Shown here one piece after another: positions 8,829 through 18,076 of a stretch of 64,000 bases of DNA. The position numbers and the translations under genes are program-made. Source of the DNA: Gammaproteobacteria bacterium (GTDB lineage: Bacteria; Pseudomonadota; Gammaproteobacteria; Pseudomonadales; UBA5518); the NCBI GenBank assembly GCA_016705365.1, contig JADIYI010000008.1, positions 1,116,001 to 1,180,000 on the forward strand, in the 5' to 3' direction. Position 1 is the first letter of the stretch, and each line of letters starts with the position of its first letter. Below the pieces are notes generated by a model. That model saw only the letters and a program-made list of their open reading frames with translations, was not told the origin of the DNA and did not search any database.

Positions 8829-10373
8829 ATGAGCGAGATGGCACCGCCCGAACCGGGCCCGGGCCGAGCAACGGGTGGTGCGCCCGGGCACGGTGGCGAC
8901 TTCCAGGACCTGCGGCTGCTGATCCGCTCCAATGTGCCGTTGCTGGTGGCCGAGACCCATGACGAGAGCCGGGCCCTGGAGATGCTGACCCGTGTCGCGG
9001 TGAAGGAAGCGCTGCCGCTGTTCTGCTGGTCGGCGACCGACGGATTGCAGCGGCTCGGCTTTGGCGAGCTGCCCGCGAAGGATTCCCTGCTCGAACCCGA
9101 TGCGGTGCTCGGTGCCGTGAAGGCGCAGCGCGAGGCGGGACTGTACGTGCTGTGCGATATGCATCCCTATCTCGGCGATCCGCGGGTGGTGCGCCTGCTC
9201 AAGGATATTGCGCTGCGCTATCGCGAGATCGGGCACACGCTGGTGTTGCTGAGCTACCGGGTCGATATTCCGCCGGAACTGCGCCGCCTCGCGGCCAAGG
9301 TCGAGCTGTCGTTGCCCGATGAGGAGGAGATCATGACCATCGTGCGCGAGGAAGCAAAGCGCTGGCAGGAGGCGAGCGGCGGCAAGCGGGTCAAGACCGA
9401 CAGCCGCACGCTGGGGCAGCTCACCCGCAGCCTGCGCGGGCTCACCCACTCCGACTGCCGGCGCCTGGTGCGGGGTGCGATCTTCGAGGACGGCAGCATC
9501 GATGAATCCAACCTGCCGGAAATCAACCGCGCCAAGTTCGAGCTGATGAATCTCGACGGCGTGCTGAGTTTCGAGTATCGCACCGAGCGCTTCGCGAACG
9601 TTGCCGGGATGAAGCGTCTGCGCGCCTGGCTCGAGAAGCGGCGCGCGGCCGCGGTGAGCAGCAACCCGGCTGCCGCGCTGGATCGCCCGAAGGGCGTGTT
9701 GCTGCTCGGCGTGCAGGGGGCGGGCAAGAGCCTCACCGCGCGCGCGGTGGCCGGCGCCTGGGGGGTGCCGCTGCTGCGCCTCGACATGGGCGCGCTGTAC
9801 AACAAGTACATCGGCGAGACCGAGCGCAACCTGCGCGAGTCTTTGCGCTCGGCCGAGCTGATGGCGCCCTGCGTGCTGTGGATGGACGAAATCGAGAAAG
9901 GCATCGGCGCGGCCGACTCCGACGAGGGCACCTCGCGGCGGGTGCTCGGCAGCCTGCTCACCTGGATGGCCGAACAACGTGACGGGGTATTCGTCGTGGC
10001 GACCGCCAACGATGTGTCCGCGCTGCCACCCGAGCTGATGCGCAAGGGCCGTTTCGACGAAATATTCTTTGTCGATCTGCCCGACCAGGAAACGCGGGCG
10101 GAAATCTTCCGGATCCAGCTCGCGCGCCGCTCGCTCGAGCTCGCGGGTATCGATACCGCGGCGCTCGCCGCGCAGAGCGACGGATTTTCCGGGGCCGAGA
10201 TCGAGCAGGTGGTGGTCAGCGCACTGTATCGCGCGGCCGCCGAGCAGGCGCCGCTCTGTACGGCGCACCTGGGCGCCGAGATCCGTGCCACCGTGCCGCT
10301 GGCGGTGACCATGGCGGAACGCGTGCAGGCGCTGCGCAGCTGGGCGCAAACCCGTACGGTGCCGGCGAACTGA
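8829..10373 (+). CDS. AAA-family ATPase, Ycf46-like
   Basis: A 514-residue ATPase with an N-terminal helical region (about 25-230) and one AAA module. Walker A GVQGAGKS is at 294-301, Walker B VLWMDE ends at Asp353-Glu354, and sensor and arginine-finger regions follow (ATAND, RKGRFDE). The layout matches Ycf46-type proteins, whose cellular role is poorly defined; one cyanobacterial member has been tied to inorganic carbon use. It is followed after 17 bp by the yhhQ-like gene and may be co-transcribed. A TATGAT at 8794-8799 could be its -10 element, without a clear -35. Confidence 0.85.
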   Translation: MSEMAPPEPGPGRATGGAPGHGGDFQDLRLLIRSNVPLLVAETHDESRALEMLTRVAVKEALPLFCWSATDGLQRLGFGELPAKDSLLEPDAVLGAVKAQREAGLYVLCDMHPYLGDPRVVRLLKDIALRYREIGHTLVLLSYRVDIPPELRRLAAKVELSLPDEEEIMTIVREEAKRWQEASGGKRVKTDSRTLGQLTRSLRGLTHSDCRRLVRGAIFEDGSIDESNLPEINRAKFELMNLDGVLSFEYRTERFANVAGMKRLRAWLEKRRAAAVSSNPAAALDRPKGVLLLGVQGAGKSLTARAVAGAWGVPLLRLDMGALYNKYIGETERNLRESLRSAELMAPCVLWMDEIEKGIGAADSDEGTSRRVLGSLLTWMAEQRDGVFVVATANDVSALPPELMRKGRFDEIFFVDLPDQETRAEIFRIQLARRSLELAGIDTAALAAQSDGFSGAEIEQVVVSALYRAAAEQAPLCTAHLGAEIRATVPLAVTMAERVQALRSWAQTRTVPAN

Positions 10374-10390
10374 GCGCCCGGGAACCGGCG

Positions 10391-11113
10391 ATGAACAACG
10401 AACCACATGCTTTTTCCAGCGCGCAGCTGGTCTATCTTTGGCTCGCCGCGCTGTTCATCGCCTCGTTGCTGATCGCCGATATCGTCGGTATCAAGCTGTT
10501 CCGGATACCGCTGCCGTTCACGGTGCTGGGTTTCGATGCGATCGAGCATACCTGCGGGATGCTGACCTTCCCGGTGACCTTTCTGCTCACCGACCTGATC
10601 AACGAATACTTCGGGCCGCGCGCCGCACGCCGCCTTACCTATATCGCGCTGGTTGCCGCGGTTTTTGTCTTCATCGTGATGAACATCGCCCAGGCCATGC
10701 CCTATCTCGATGCCCCCTACAATGTGCGCAAGGACCAGTTCGACGCGATCTTCGGTTCGGCCAAGATCATGTATATCGCCTCGCTGGTGGCTTACCTGGT
10801 CGGGCAGCTGAGCGATATCGCGGTATTCGGTTTCTTCAAGCGCCTCACCGGGGAGCGCCTGGTGTGGCTGCGGGCCACCGGCAGCACCGTGATCTCGCAG
10901 TTCATCGACTCGTTCATCGTCAGCTACCTGGCGTTTTCCCTCGGGCGCCAGCTGTTTGCCGATCCGGCCAATCCGCCGGCACCGGTCGAGGCGATTCCGG
11001 CGATCGCGATCACCGGTTACGCGCTGAAGTTCGTGATCGCGATCGCGATCACGCCGCTGATCTACCTGGGGCGCTACCTGATGCGGCGCTGCTTCGGCCT
11101 GGTGCCGGCCTGA
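10391..11113 (+). CDS. yhhQ: Queuosine precursor transporter (YhhQ family)
   Basis: A 240-residue inner-membrane protein with about six hydrophobic segments. It shows the family pattern of an early IADIVGIKLF helix, the conserved TDLINEYFG stretch, and AYLVGQLSDI followed by FIDSFIVS. YhhQ proteins import the queuosine precursors preQ0/preQ1 for tRNA wobble modification. It lies 17 bp downstream of the AAA ATPase gene and ends 22 bp before the convergent araC-type gene. No preQ1 riboswitch was seen in the short upstream gap. Confidence 0.92.
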   Translation: MNNEPHAFSSAQLVYLWLAALFIASLLIADIVGIKLFRIPLPFTVLGFDAIEHTCGMLTFPVTFLLTDLINEYFGPRAARRLTYIALVAAVFVFIVMNIAQAMPYLDAPYNVRKDQFDAIFGSAKIMYIASLVAYLVGQLSDIAVFGFFKRLTGERLVWLRATGSTVISQFIDSFIVSYLAFSLGRQLFADPANPPAPVEAIPAIAITGYALKFVIAIAITPLIYLGRYLMRRCFGLVPA

Positions 11114-11135
11114 GCCAGGACGAGGCGCAACAGGT

Positions 11136-12167
11136 TCAGCAGGCGTTCAGCAGCACGCGCGGCATGTGCGGCTTGCGGCGGACAAGTGTATCGGAGGGGA
11201 GTTCGCCGAATTCGGCCCGATAGGCAGAAGCGAATCGCGCCAGGTGCCAGAACCCGTTTTCGTGGGCGACGCGCGTTACCGATGTCGCTTCAGCGCCGTC
11301 GACGGCCAGCAGGTGCCGTCGCGCGGCGTGCAGGCGTTGCAGTCGCAGGTAAGCCATTGGTGCCATGTCGAAAGTGTCGTGAAAAGCGTACTCCAGGGTG
11401 CGCTGGCTGGTGCCGATCGTCGCGGCCAGCTCGGGTATCGTTACAACCGGTTCCTGCTGCGCGCGAAGATAGTCGAGCGCGCGTTCGACAACGCGTCTGC
11501 GGGTCGACAGCGGTGGTCGAAGTCGCCCCCCCGGAAGCGCCCGCAGGGACAGCGCAACATGCTGCAGCAGTTGCTCGCCGAGACAGCGAATCACTGCCGG
11601 GCTGTGCATCATCGAGCCATGTTGCAGCGCCGCATTCAGCACGTCCTGCATCCATGCTGCAAAGCAGGTGGCGGTCCGTGGCGAGGACGGGACGAGGTTG
11701 GCGCTGGTGCGACGCCGGCATTCGGCCAGGAGTTCCTCGGGCAGGCCGTCGCGCAGGGCTTCGAAGTTCACGAGTACCATGAAGTGGGCCTGCCCGGCTT
11801 CGAAGCGGGCCTCGACGCTGGTCGGGGGCGTCATGGAAATGCCGTTCTTCGGCAGGGGGCGCTTCCAGTGCGTGGATCCGTCCACGGTACGGATGGGGAC
11901 CATGAACACCTGCATGTTGGACGGCGAGAGGCCGACGAGCCTGGTGGAATAGCGGTAGCTCTCGCGATAAAAGCTGAACAGGGGCGTGGTGACGTACTGG
12001 AATGCGTAGCGATAAGGTCCCGGATCGACCGGAGCGATGATCAGATCCCATGGCTGCACCATGCGTTCATGAATGTTCGGATCGTCAACGATTTCATCGC
12101 CGCTTGCGCCTGCAGCGAACGGCCCGAGTGCAGCGGTCCCGGCGCCATATGGCAGTGATCCTTGCAC
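11136..12167 (-). CDS. AraC-family transcriptional regulator
   Basis: A 343-residue regulator with an N-terminal sensing domain of about 235 residues and a C-terminal double helix-turn-helix: helix pair one at about 244-262 (IPELAATIGTSQRTLEYAF) and pair two at about 296-318 (VAHENGFWHLARFASAYR). The N-terminal half resembles the AraC-binding-like domain of catabolic activators, but the ligand cannot be read from sequence. It is divergent from the outer-membrane gene at 12373 and is the only regulator at this end of the accessory island, so it is a candidate regulator of that island (inference). Confidence 0.88.
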   Translation of the reverse strand: MQGSLPYGAGTAALGPFAAGASGDEIVDDPNIHERMVQPWDLIIAPVDPGPYRYAFQYVTTPLFSFYRESYRYSTRLVGLSPSNMQVFMVPIRTVDGSTHWKRPLPKNGISMTPPTSVEARFEAGQAHFMVLVNFEALRDGLPEELLAECRRRTSANLVPSSPRTATCFAAWMQDVLNAALQHGSMMHSPAVIRCLGEQLLQHVALSLRALPGGRLRPPLSTRRRVVERALDYLRAQQEPVVTIPELAATIGTSQRTLEYAFHDTFDMAPMAYLRLQRLHAARRHLLAVDGAEATSVTRVAHENGFWHLARFASAYRAEFGELPSDTLVRRKPHMPRVLLNAC

Positions 12168-12196
12168 CGGCTCTCCCGTTTGTTGCGATTTATGGA

Positions 12197-12225
12197 TAGT
12201 CAGTTCACGGCACGGTTTTTATAGT
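12197..12225 (+). promoter_or_regulatory. Putative sigma70 promoter for the outer-membrane gene
   Basis: TAGTCA (12197-12202) and TATAGT (12220-12225) are separated by exactly 17 bp; the -10 matches consensus in 5 of 6 positions. It lies in the araC-barrel divergent gap and would give a 5' leader of about 140 nt. Confidence 0.45.
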
Positions 12226-12372
12226 AACGAAGTCTTCGCTCCCTGCGCCAGCCAGCGCGTGCATGCGTATCGGCATGGCAGGAGCGGGCCCGGACATTTC
12301 AGATCGGGCACACGGGCAAGCGGAGCCGATCGAATGCAGGTTCCCATCACGATGATTCAGGTAGAGGCACAT

Positions 12373-13377
12373 ATGAGCCCTGGTTTCCTTTCTGGCGCGA
12401 ACCTGGCCGCAGGCAGGCGATTCGCCGCGTATCTTGTCGCAGGGTTTGCTCTGTTGCCGGGACCGGTCGCGGCCGAGGAAGGCGGATCCGGACACTACAT
12501 GCCGGGCTCGATGTCTTCGTTCATCGATTCGGTTCCGCCCAGGGAAACCTTCCTGATGCGGCTCAATGTCCTCAATTACACGGGCTCGGCTGCCAAGAGC
12601 GTGGCGATTCCCATCGCCGGACGCTCGGCGCTCGGCGCCGATGCCGATTCGTGGGGCTATGGGTTGACCTTTGCGTGGCGGCCCGCGATCGACCTCGGTG
12701 AGCGCTGGAGCTACGCGGTCAGCGCCACCATTCCGTATGTCACGATGGAGGTTTCGGCCGATGTCGATGTGACGGCGCCAGGGGGCGCGCCACGCACGAT
12801 CAAGGTGTCCGATCGCGAAACCGGGCTCGGTGATATCGTGCTGCAGCCACTGATGCTCAACTATCACGTCAGTCCGGACTTCAGCATGAATTTCCGGGTT
12901 ACTGCCTATGCGCCCACCGGCGGCTACAAGGTCGGGCGCCTCGCCAACACCGGCAAGAACTTCTGGACCGTCGAGCCGACGCTGGCGTTGATGTATTTCG
13001 GCCAGAAGAACGGCATCGAGGCGTCGCTGTTCATCGGTGCCGACTTCAACGAGGAAAACTCCGACACCAATTACGAGTCGGGTACCCAGGGTCACCTGGA
13101 CGGCACCCTCGCGCAGCATTTTCCGCTGGCCGGCGGCCTCGCCGGGGTGGGGGTGTCCGGTTACTACTACGAGCAGCTGAGCGCCGACCGCGGCGATGGC
13201 GCGACCTTCGGCGATTTCGAGGCCAAGACGGTTGGCGCGGGACCGGTGCTTTCCTACGTGACCAAGGCGGGTTGCAACGACCTGGTCGCCGAGCTCAAGT
13301 GGCTGCACGAGTTCGATACCGAGCGCCGCCTCGAGGGCGATACCGTATTCCTGAAGGTGATGTACAAGTTTTACTGA
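12373..13377 (+). CDS. Outer-membrane beta-barrel protein, phenol-degradation MetA-like
   Basis: A 334-residue exported protein. The ATG at 12373 follows an AGAGG at the right spacing and starts a clean signal peptide (hydrophobic to about residue 35, AVAAEE-like cleavage). The mature part is rich in alternating beta strands with aromatic ends and finishes VMYKFY, typical of a terminal barrel strand. The pattern fits the MetA/SphA-type transporter family annotated near aromatic and hydrophobic-compound pathways. Its cargo is unknown. It precedes the first DUF3604 gene by 88 bp and may share its transcript. Two ATGs upstream in frame lack good ribosome-binding sites. Confidence 0.75.
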   Translation: MSPGFLSGANLAAGRRFAAYLVAGFALLPGPVAAEEGGSGHYMPGSMSSFIDSVPPRETFLMRLNVLNYTGSAAKSVAIPIAGRSALGADADSWGYGLTFAWRPAIDLGERWSYAVSATIPYVTMEVSADVDVTAPGGAPRTIKVSDRETGLGDIVLQPLMLNYHVSPDFSMNFRVTAYAPTGGYKVGRLANTGKNFWTVEPTLALMYFGQKNGIEASLFIGADFNEENSDTNYESGTQGHLDGTLAQHFPLAGGLAGVGVSGYYYEQLSADRGDGATFGDFEAKTVGAGPVLSYVTKAGCNDLVAELKWLHEFDTERRLEGDTVFLKVMYKFY

Positions 13378-13465
13378 GCCGGCGCGCCGGGCGTTTGCGG
13401 ATGGCGGTTGATAACGGGGTCGCAGGGCGTTCCCGGGATCTATGACTTTTTGCGGAGGAGTCGAT

Positions 13466-15388
13466 ATGCAATTCGCTACAGGCAACTATCCTGCTGGTGC
13501 GAGTGTCCGGATCTGCACCGCGATGATTGCGCTGTTTGCCACGGCATGCTCGCCGCCGCCAGGGGACGACGAGGCGTCGGAGACTGCGGCATCGCAAGTG
13601 ACAGCGCCGGTCACGGCGCACACCGAGCCGGCGCCAGTCGTGGATTCCAACCCGCTGCGCAATGCCTACTTTGGCGAAACGCATCTTCATACCGCCTATT
13701 CTCTCGACGCCTATATCGGCGGGGCGCGGCTCACTCCGGCTGATGCCTACCGTTTCGCGAAGGGCGAAGCGGTGGAGGCGCTCGGCCAGGGCAATCGCAT
13801 CAGCAAGCCGCTCGATTTTGCCGCGGTCACCGATCATGCGGAGTATCTCGGCGAGATGCAGTCCACGATGGTCGAAGGCACGCCGGGTCACGATCAGGAG
13901 TTGCTGCAGCAGTTGCGTGCGTTGACCGACGAGAACGAACGGCGGCAGTGGTTCCTCAAGTACGTGATCATGAATACCCGGGGCGACAAGCCGCAGCATC
14001 CGCCGTTCTATGCAGGCCCCGAGACCACGAAGAGCGCCTGGAAGGTCACGCTCGATGCGGCCGAGCAGCACAACGATCCGGGCCGCTTCACCGCGCTGGT
14101 CGCATTCGAGTGGAGCTCGGCGCCCAAGGGGGCAAATCTGCACCGCAACGTGATCTTCCGCGGCGCGCAGGTGCCCGATTTGCCGGTGAGTTCGTTCGAG
14201 GTTCCGCGCGAGGAAGCCTTGTGGGAGTGGCTGGGCGGTCTCGAGAAACAGGGAATCAACGTGCTGGCGATTCCGCACAACTCCAATGCCAGCAAGGGAT
14301 TGATGTTCGCCGACACGAACTCCAGGGGCGAGCCTTTGGACCTGGGCTATGCCGAGCAGCGTGCGCATTTCGAGCCCCTGATCGAGATGATGCAGGTCAA
14401 GGGCAATTCGGAGGTCCATCGCAAGTTCTGGCCCGCCGACGAGTTTGCCGATTTCGAGAACGCCGATTCGCTGGCGAAATTCAGCGAGCGCGTCATCGAG
14501 AAGCGCAATTTCGTCCGCGCAGGCGTGACCAGTGGTCTTGCCTGGGAGCAGAAGCTGGGTGCCAACCCCTACAAGCTCGGTTTTGTCGGTGGCACCGACA
14601 GCCATAACGGCATGCCCGGCGATGTCGAGGAATACGATTGGCCGGGCGGCCATGGCCTGGAGGATGGCTCGCCGGCAAGACGGCAAGGCGCCGAGGTGGG
14701 TGGATGGCTCGAAGCGAAGGATCTGAACCCGGGGGCGCTGACCGGCGTGTGGGCCGAGTCGAATACCCGCGATTCGATCTGGGACGCGATGAAGCGCCGC
14801 GAAACCTTTGCGACCAGCGGCACGCGCCTCAGGGTGCGTTTCTTCGGCGGCTGGGATTTTCCGCAGGACCTCACCGGCCAACCCGACATGCTGCAACGGG
14901 CCTATGCCGGTGGCGTGCCGATGGGTGGCGATCTTCAACCATCCAAACAGGCTTCCACACCGCGTTTCGTGGTGTGGGCGGTCAAGGATCCTGACGGCGC
15001 CAATCTCGATCGCATCCAGCTCATCAAGACCTGGGTGGATGCGGATGGCGAGCCGCACGAGACGATCCATGATGTCGTCTGGAGTGAGCCCGAGACCCGG
15101 GTGCGGGGGGTGGACGGCAAGCTGCCACCGGTCGGCAACAGCGTCGACCTGGGCAACGCGAGCTACCGGAACACCATCGGTGCAGCGGAGCTGTCAGCCG
15201 TCTGGAGCGATCCCGAATTCGACCCGGCGCGACACGCTCTCTACTACATCCGGGTGCTGGAGATCCCGACCCCGCGCTGGAGTACCCACGACGCGGTCAA
15301 GGCCGGACTGGAGTTGCTGGACAATGTGCCGGCAACGGTGCAGGAGCGCGCCTGGAGTTCTCCGATCTGGTATCCGCCGGCGCCGTGA
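13466..15388 (+). CDS. Exported DUF3604 protein with PHP-like metal motifs, probable lipoprotein
   Basis: A 640-residue protein. The ATG at 13466 follows a strong GGAGGAG. The N-terminus has a short hydrophobic run ending in FATAC, a plausible lipobox. The body is DUF3604, uncharacterised. Visible candidate metal ligands, in order, are His73-x-His75 (ETHLHT), Asp123-His124 and Glu126 (VTDHAEY), His226 (LHRN), His271 (IPHNSN) and Asp378-x-His380 (GGTDSHNG). This matches the four-motif order of PHP-superfamily metallo-phosphoesterases (HxH, TDH, H, DxH); the assignment is inference. It ends in AWSSPIWY, shared with the second DUF3604 protein at 18962-20809. mscS follows after 11 bp. Confidence 0.88.
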   Translation: MQFATGNYPAGASVRICTAMIALFATACSPPPGDDEASETAASQVTAPVTAHTEPAPVVDSNPLRNAYFGETHLHTAYSLDAYIGGARLTPADAYRFAKGEAVEALGQGNRISKPLDFAAVTDHAEYLGEMQSTMVEGTPGHDQELLQQLRALTDENERRQWFLKYVIMNTRGDKPQHPPFYAGPETTKSAWKVTLDAAEQHNDPGRFTALVAFEWSSAPKGANLHRNVIFRGAQVPDLPVSSFEVPREEALWEWLGGLEKQGINVLAIPHNSNASKGLMFADTNSRGEPLDLGYAEQRAHFEPLIEMMQVKGNSEVHRKFWPADEFADFENADSLAKFSERVIEKRNFVRAGVTSGLAWEQKLGANPYKLGFVGGTDSHNGMPGDVEEYDWPGGHGLEDGSPARRQGAEVGGWLEAKDLNPGALTGVWAESNTRDSIWDAMKRRETFATSGTRLRVRFFGGWDFPQDLTGQPDMLQRAYAGGVPMGGDLQPSKQASTPRFVVWAVKDPDGANLDRIQLIKTWVDADGEPHETIHDVVWSEPETRVRGVDGKLPPVGNSVDLGNASYRNTIGAAELSAVWSDPEFDPARHALYYIRVLEIPTPRWSTHDAVKAGLELLDNVPATVQERAWSSPIWYPPAP

Positions 15389-15399
15389 GAGGCCTGGCC

Positions 15400-17034
15400 A
15401 TGGAGTCTCACTTCCTCATGCGCTCACCGGCATTCATGATGATCCTGCTTCTTCTCCACTGGGCCGTGCTGGCGACGTTCCCGGCGGCGGCCAGTGAGGC
15501 GGCGGCTCAGGACGTCGCCAATGCCGCACCCCTCGTCTTTGATGGCAAACAGCTGTTCCTGCTCCGAGGCGTCACCTCCTATCCGGCGCAGCGACGAGCC
15601 GAGTTCGTGCATGCGAAGATCACCGAAGCAGCCGACGATGAATCGGTTTCCGTGGACGAGCTCGCCATCGTCGACTCGGCGGACAGGACCGGGATCTATG
15701 CCGGCAAGCTGCTGCTGATCAATGTTTTCGATGTCGATGCCGAGTTCGAGGGGGTGGATCGCAGATTGCTGGCCACGGCCTATCTGCAGAGCATCTCCGA
15801 TGCCATCCGTGACTATCGCCTCGATCGCAGTCCGGCGGTACTTCTGGAAAACACCGGGTTTGCCCTGGTGGCCACGATCGCGATGGTATTGCTGCTGTGG
15901 GCAACCACGCGGCTGAGCAACTGGCTCGATGCCTGGGCGGTGCGGCATGTGCAGCGCAACCTCGAACATCTTGCGCACCGCTCGCATCAGTTGATTCGCG
16001 CGGCACAGGTCTGGAGGCTGGTAGCCGGCGCGCTGCGGGTGCTGCGCTTTCTGGTGCTCCTGCTGCTGGTTTATTCCTACCTGAACACGGTGCTGGGCCT
16101 GTACCCGTGGACACGTCCCGCGGCGCTGGTTCTGTTCGACCTGGTTCTCGAGCCGATGAAGAGCCTGTGGCTGGGCTTCGTCGGCTCCATTCCGGACCTG
16201 TCATTCCTGGTGGTCCTGGGCCTGGTGGTGCGCTATGTGCTGGTGCTCACCAGGGCCTTTTTCAACGGGGTGGCAAGCGGCAGCATCAAGCTGGAGAATT
16301 TTGATCCCGAGTGGTCGGCACCGACGTACAAGATCGTGCGCACGATGATCCTGGCATTTGCCATCGTGATTGCCTATCCGTATATCCCGGGTTCCGATTC
16401 CGCGGCGTTCAAGGGAGTGTCGCTGTTCCTCGGCGTGATTCTTTCGCTCGGCTCATCGTCCTTCATCGCCAATGTGCTAGCAGGTCTTGCCATGACCTAT
16501 CGCGGGGCTTTCAAGGAAGGGGACCGGATCAGGATCGACGATGTCGTTGGGCGGGTCGAGTCGATAAAACTGATGACCACGCGGATCCTCACCGCCAAGA
16601 ACGAGATCGTGGTGATTCCGAACCTGAACATCCTGAATATCAACGTGGTGAATTTTTCGGTGATGGCGCGAGAGAAGGGCGTTGTGCTGCACACCTCCGT
16701 CGGCGTGGGCTACGACGCGCCCTGGCGCCAGGTCGAGGCGATGCTCCTGATCGCGGCGGCGCGGACGCAGGGGCTGAAGGCGGACCCCGCGCCCTTTGTC
16801 CTGCAGCAATCGCTGGGCGATTTCGCGGTGAATTACGAGCTCAATGTCTATTGCACCGACGACAGCCGCATTCCGTGGTTCTACTCCGAGCTGCACCGCA
16901 ACATCCAGGATGTCTTCAACGAGCATGGCGTCCAGATCATGTCGCCGGCATACGAGGGCGATCCTGAATCGCCCAAGGTGGTCCCTCCCGAGCAGTGGTT
17001 TGCAGCGCCTGCTAGCAGGCCCGAAGACGCCTGA
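15400..17034 (+). CDS. MscS-family mechanosensitive channel with large periplasmic domain
   Basis: A 544-residue membrane protein. ATG 15400 is preceded by GAGAGG at 15387-15392; a GTG at 15385 was rejected. It has a signal peptide (1 to about 32), a periplasmic domain (about 33-150), transmembrane helices near 152-170, 212-232, 265-285 and 314-330, then the MscS pore helix and beta domain from about 338 (LSLGSSSFIANVLAG, FKEGDRIRIDD). MscS channels release solutes on hypo-osmotic shock; larger forms can be selective. It follows the DUF3604 gene after 11 bp, so the two are likely co-expressed. It ends 1 bp before the convergent HupE gene. Confidence 0.9.
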   Translation: MESHFLMRSPAFMMILLLLHWAVLATFPAAASEAAAQDVANAAPLVFDGKQLFLLRGVTSYPAQRRAEFVHAKITEAADDESVSVDELAIVDSADRTGIYAGKLLLINVFDVDAEFEGVDRRLLATAYLQSISDAIRDYRLDRSPAVLLENTGFALVATIAMVLLLWATTRLSNWLDAWAVRHVQRNLEHLAHRSHQLIRAAQVWRLVAGALRVLRFLVLLLLVYSYLNTVLGLYPWTRPAALVLFDLVLEPMKSLWLGFVGSIPDLSFLVVLGLVVRYVLVLTRAFFNGVASGSIKLENFDPEWSAPTYKIVRTMILAFAIVIAYPYIPGSDSAAFKGVSLFLGVILSLGSSSFIANVLAGLAMTYRGAFKEGDRIRIDDVVGRVESIKLMTTRILTAKNEIVVIPNLNILNINVVNFSVMAREKGVVLHTSVGVGYDAPWRQVEAMLLIAAARTQGLKADPAPFVLQQSLGDFAVNYELNVYCTDDSRIPWFYSELHRNIQDVFNEHGVQIMSPAYEGDPESPKVVPPEQWFAAPASRPEDA

Positions 17035-17035
17035 T

Positions 17036-18076
17036 TCACTGCCAGAAGGCCGCGGTTCGCTCGAGCACCCAGATTACCGCGAGAGTACCGATCAAGTAGG
17101 CAACCGGGGTCGATGCCAGCTGCGCGGCCTGCCAGGAATTGTCGAGCCGTCTCGCGGTGGTCTTGTGCACCAGCGAGCGCACCACGTTCAATGCAACGAA
17201 CACCGCCAGGATGAACGATAACTGGCCAAGCTCGACTCCGATATTGAAGAAGGCAAGAGCCGACGGAATGGCGTTCTCGGGAAGCCCGGTTTCGCGCAAT
17301 GCGCCGGAAAATCCAATGCCGTGGAGCAGGCCGAAGACGAAGGCAACTGTCCACGGCCTGGTTATGGCGAGGCTGATTTTGCCGCTGCGGGCATGAACGA
17401 TCTCGACCGCCACGAAGACGATGCTGAGGGCTATGACCGCCTCCACCGGCGTTTGCGGGATGCGGATCCAGCCCAGTGTCGCCGCCGCAAGGGTGATGCT
17501 GTGGGCGATGGTGAATGCCGTCACCGTGGCGATGAGCCGAGGCCAGCTCCTCACCAGGAACAGCAGTGCCAGCACGAACAGGAGGTGGTCCGTACCGAGA
17601 AGGATATGTTCCATGCCAAGAGGAAGGTAGGTGGCTGCTATCTGGGTCCAGCTTGCGGCATCGCTGACGGCGAACGCGGCATTCGTCGGCGTCAAACGTC
17701 GTGTCTGGCTGGTCTCGTCACTCCTGAGCAGGCGCACCAGGACATCGGTACGGGTGCTTTCCAGGCCAGTGATCGTGATGGTCGAGCCGTACAGGCTGGT
17801 GTCGCATCGTGTTTTCCAGCGCTCTATGTAGGCTCCCTCCGTGAACCTCCCATGGGGCGCAGTGCTGCGGCAATGGGCCGGAAATTCCACGCCGAGGCCG
17901 AGGCTCCTCCCATCCCGTGCCGGCACTTTCCACAGCACATCCCAGGTCTGGGGGTCGAGCTCCACCAGTTCCAGGTAGGCGGGGCGCACTTCGTGTGCCA
18001 GCGCGGCCCCGGCGAACAGGGAAAGCAACACCGGCAGGGCAATCAATAATGCGCCCAGGCGCAGCGGGATTCTCAC
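17036..18076 (-). CDS. HupE/UreJ-family membrane protein, possible metal permease
   Basis: A 346-residue protein with a signal peptide (cleavage after ALA at 27), an extracytoplasmic domain of about 115 residues, then about six membrane helices. The helix motif GMEHILLGTDH (154-164; His157, Asp163, His164) and AHSIT (His192) are the histidine/aspartate pattern of HupE/UreJ proteins, which move nickel or cobalt for hydrogenase and urease. No hydrogenase or urease gene is nearby, so the metal and purpose are open. Its ATG overlaps the TGA of the upstream foldase gene by 4 bp, giving tight coupling. Confidence 0.85.
   Translation of the reverse strand: MRIPLRLGALLIALPVLLSLFAGAALAHEVRPAYLELVELDPQTWDVLWKVPARDGRSLGLGVEFPAHCRSTAPHGRFTEGAYIERWKTRCDTSLYGSTITITGLESTRTDVLVRLLRSDETSQTRRLTPTNAAFAVSDAASWTQIAATYLPLGMEHILLGTDHLLFVLALLFLVRSWPRLIATVTAFTIAHSITLAAATLGWIRIPQTPVEAVIALSIVFVAVEIVHARSGKISLAITRPWTVAFVFGLLHGIGFSGALRETGLPENAIPSALAFFNIGVELGQLSFILAVFVALNVVRSLVHKTTARRLDNSWQAAQLASTPVAYLIGTLAVIWVLERTAAFWQ

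Noticed and set aside
10374..10390. preQ1 riboswitch before the queuosine-precursor transporter
   Set aside because: The gap is only 17 bp, too short for a riboswitch.
13379..13390. Palindrome CCGGCGCGCCGG just after the first barrel gene
   Set aside because: It is perfect, but such GC palindromes are likely by chance in this composition and no T-run follows.
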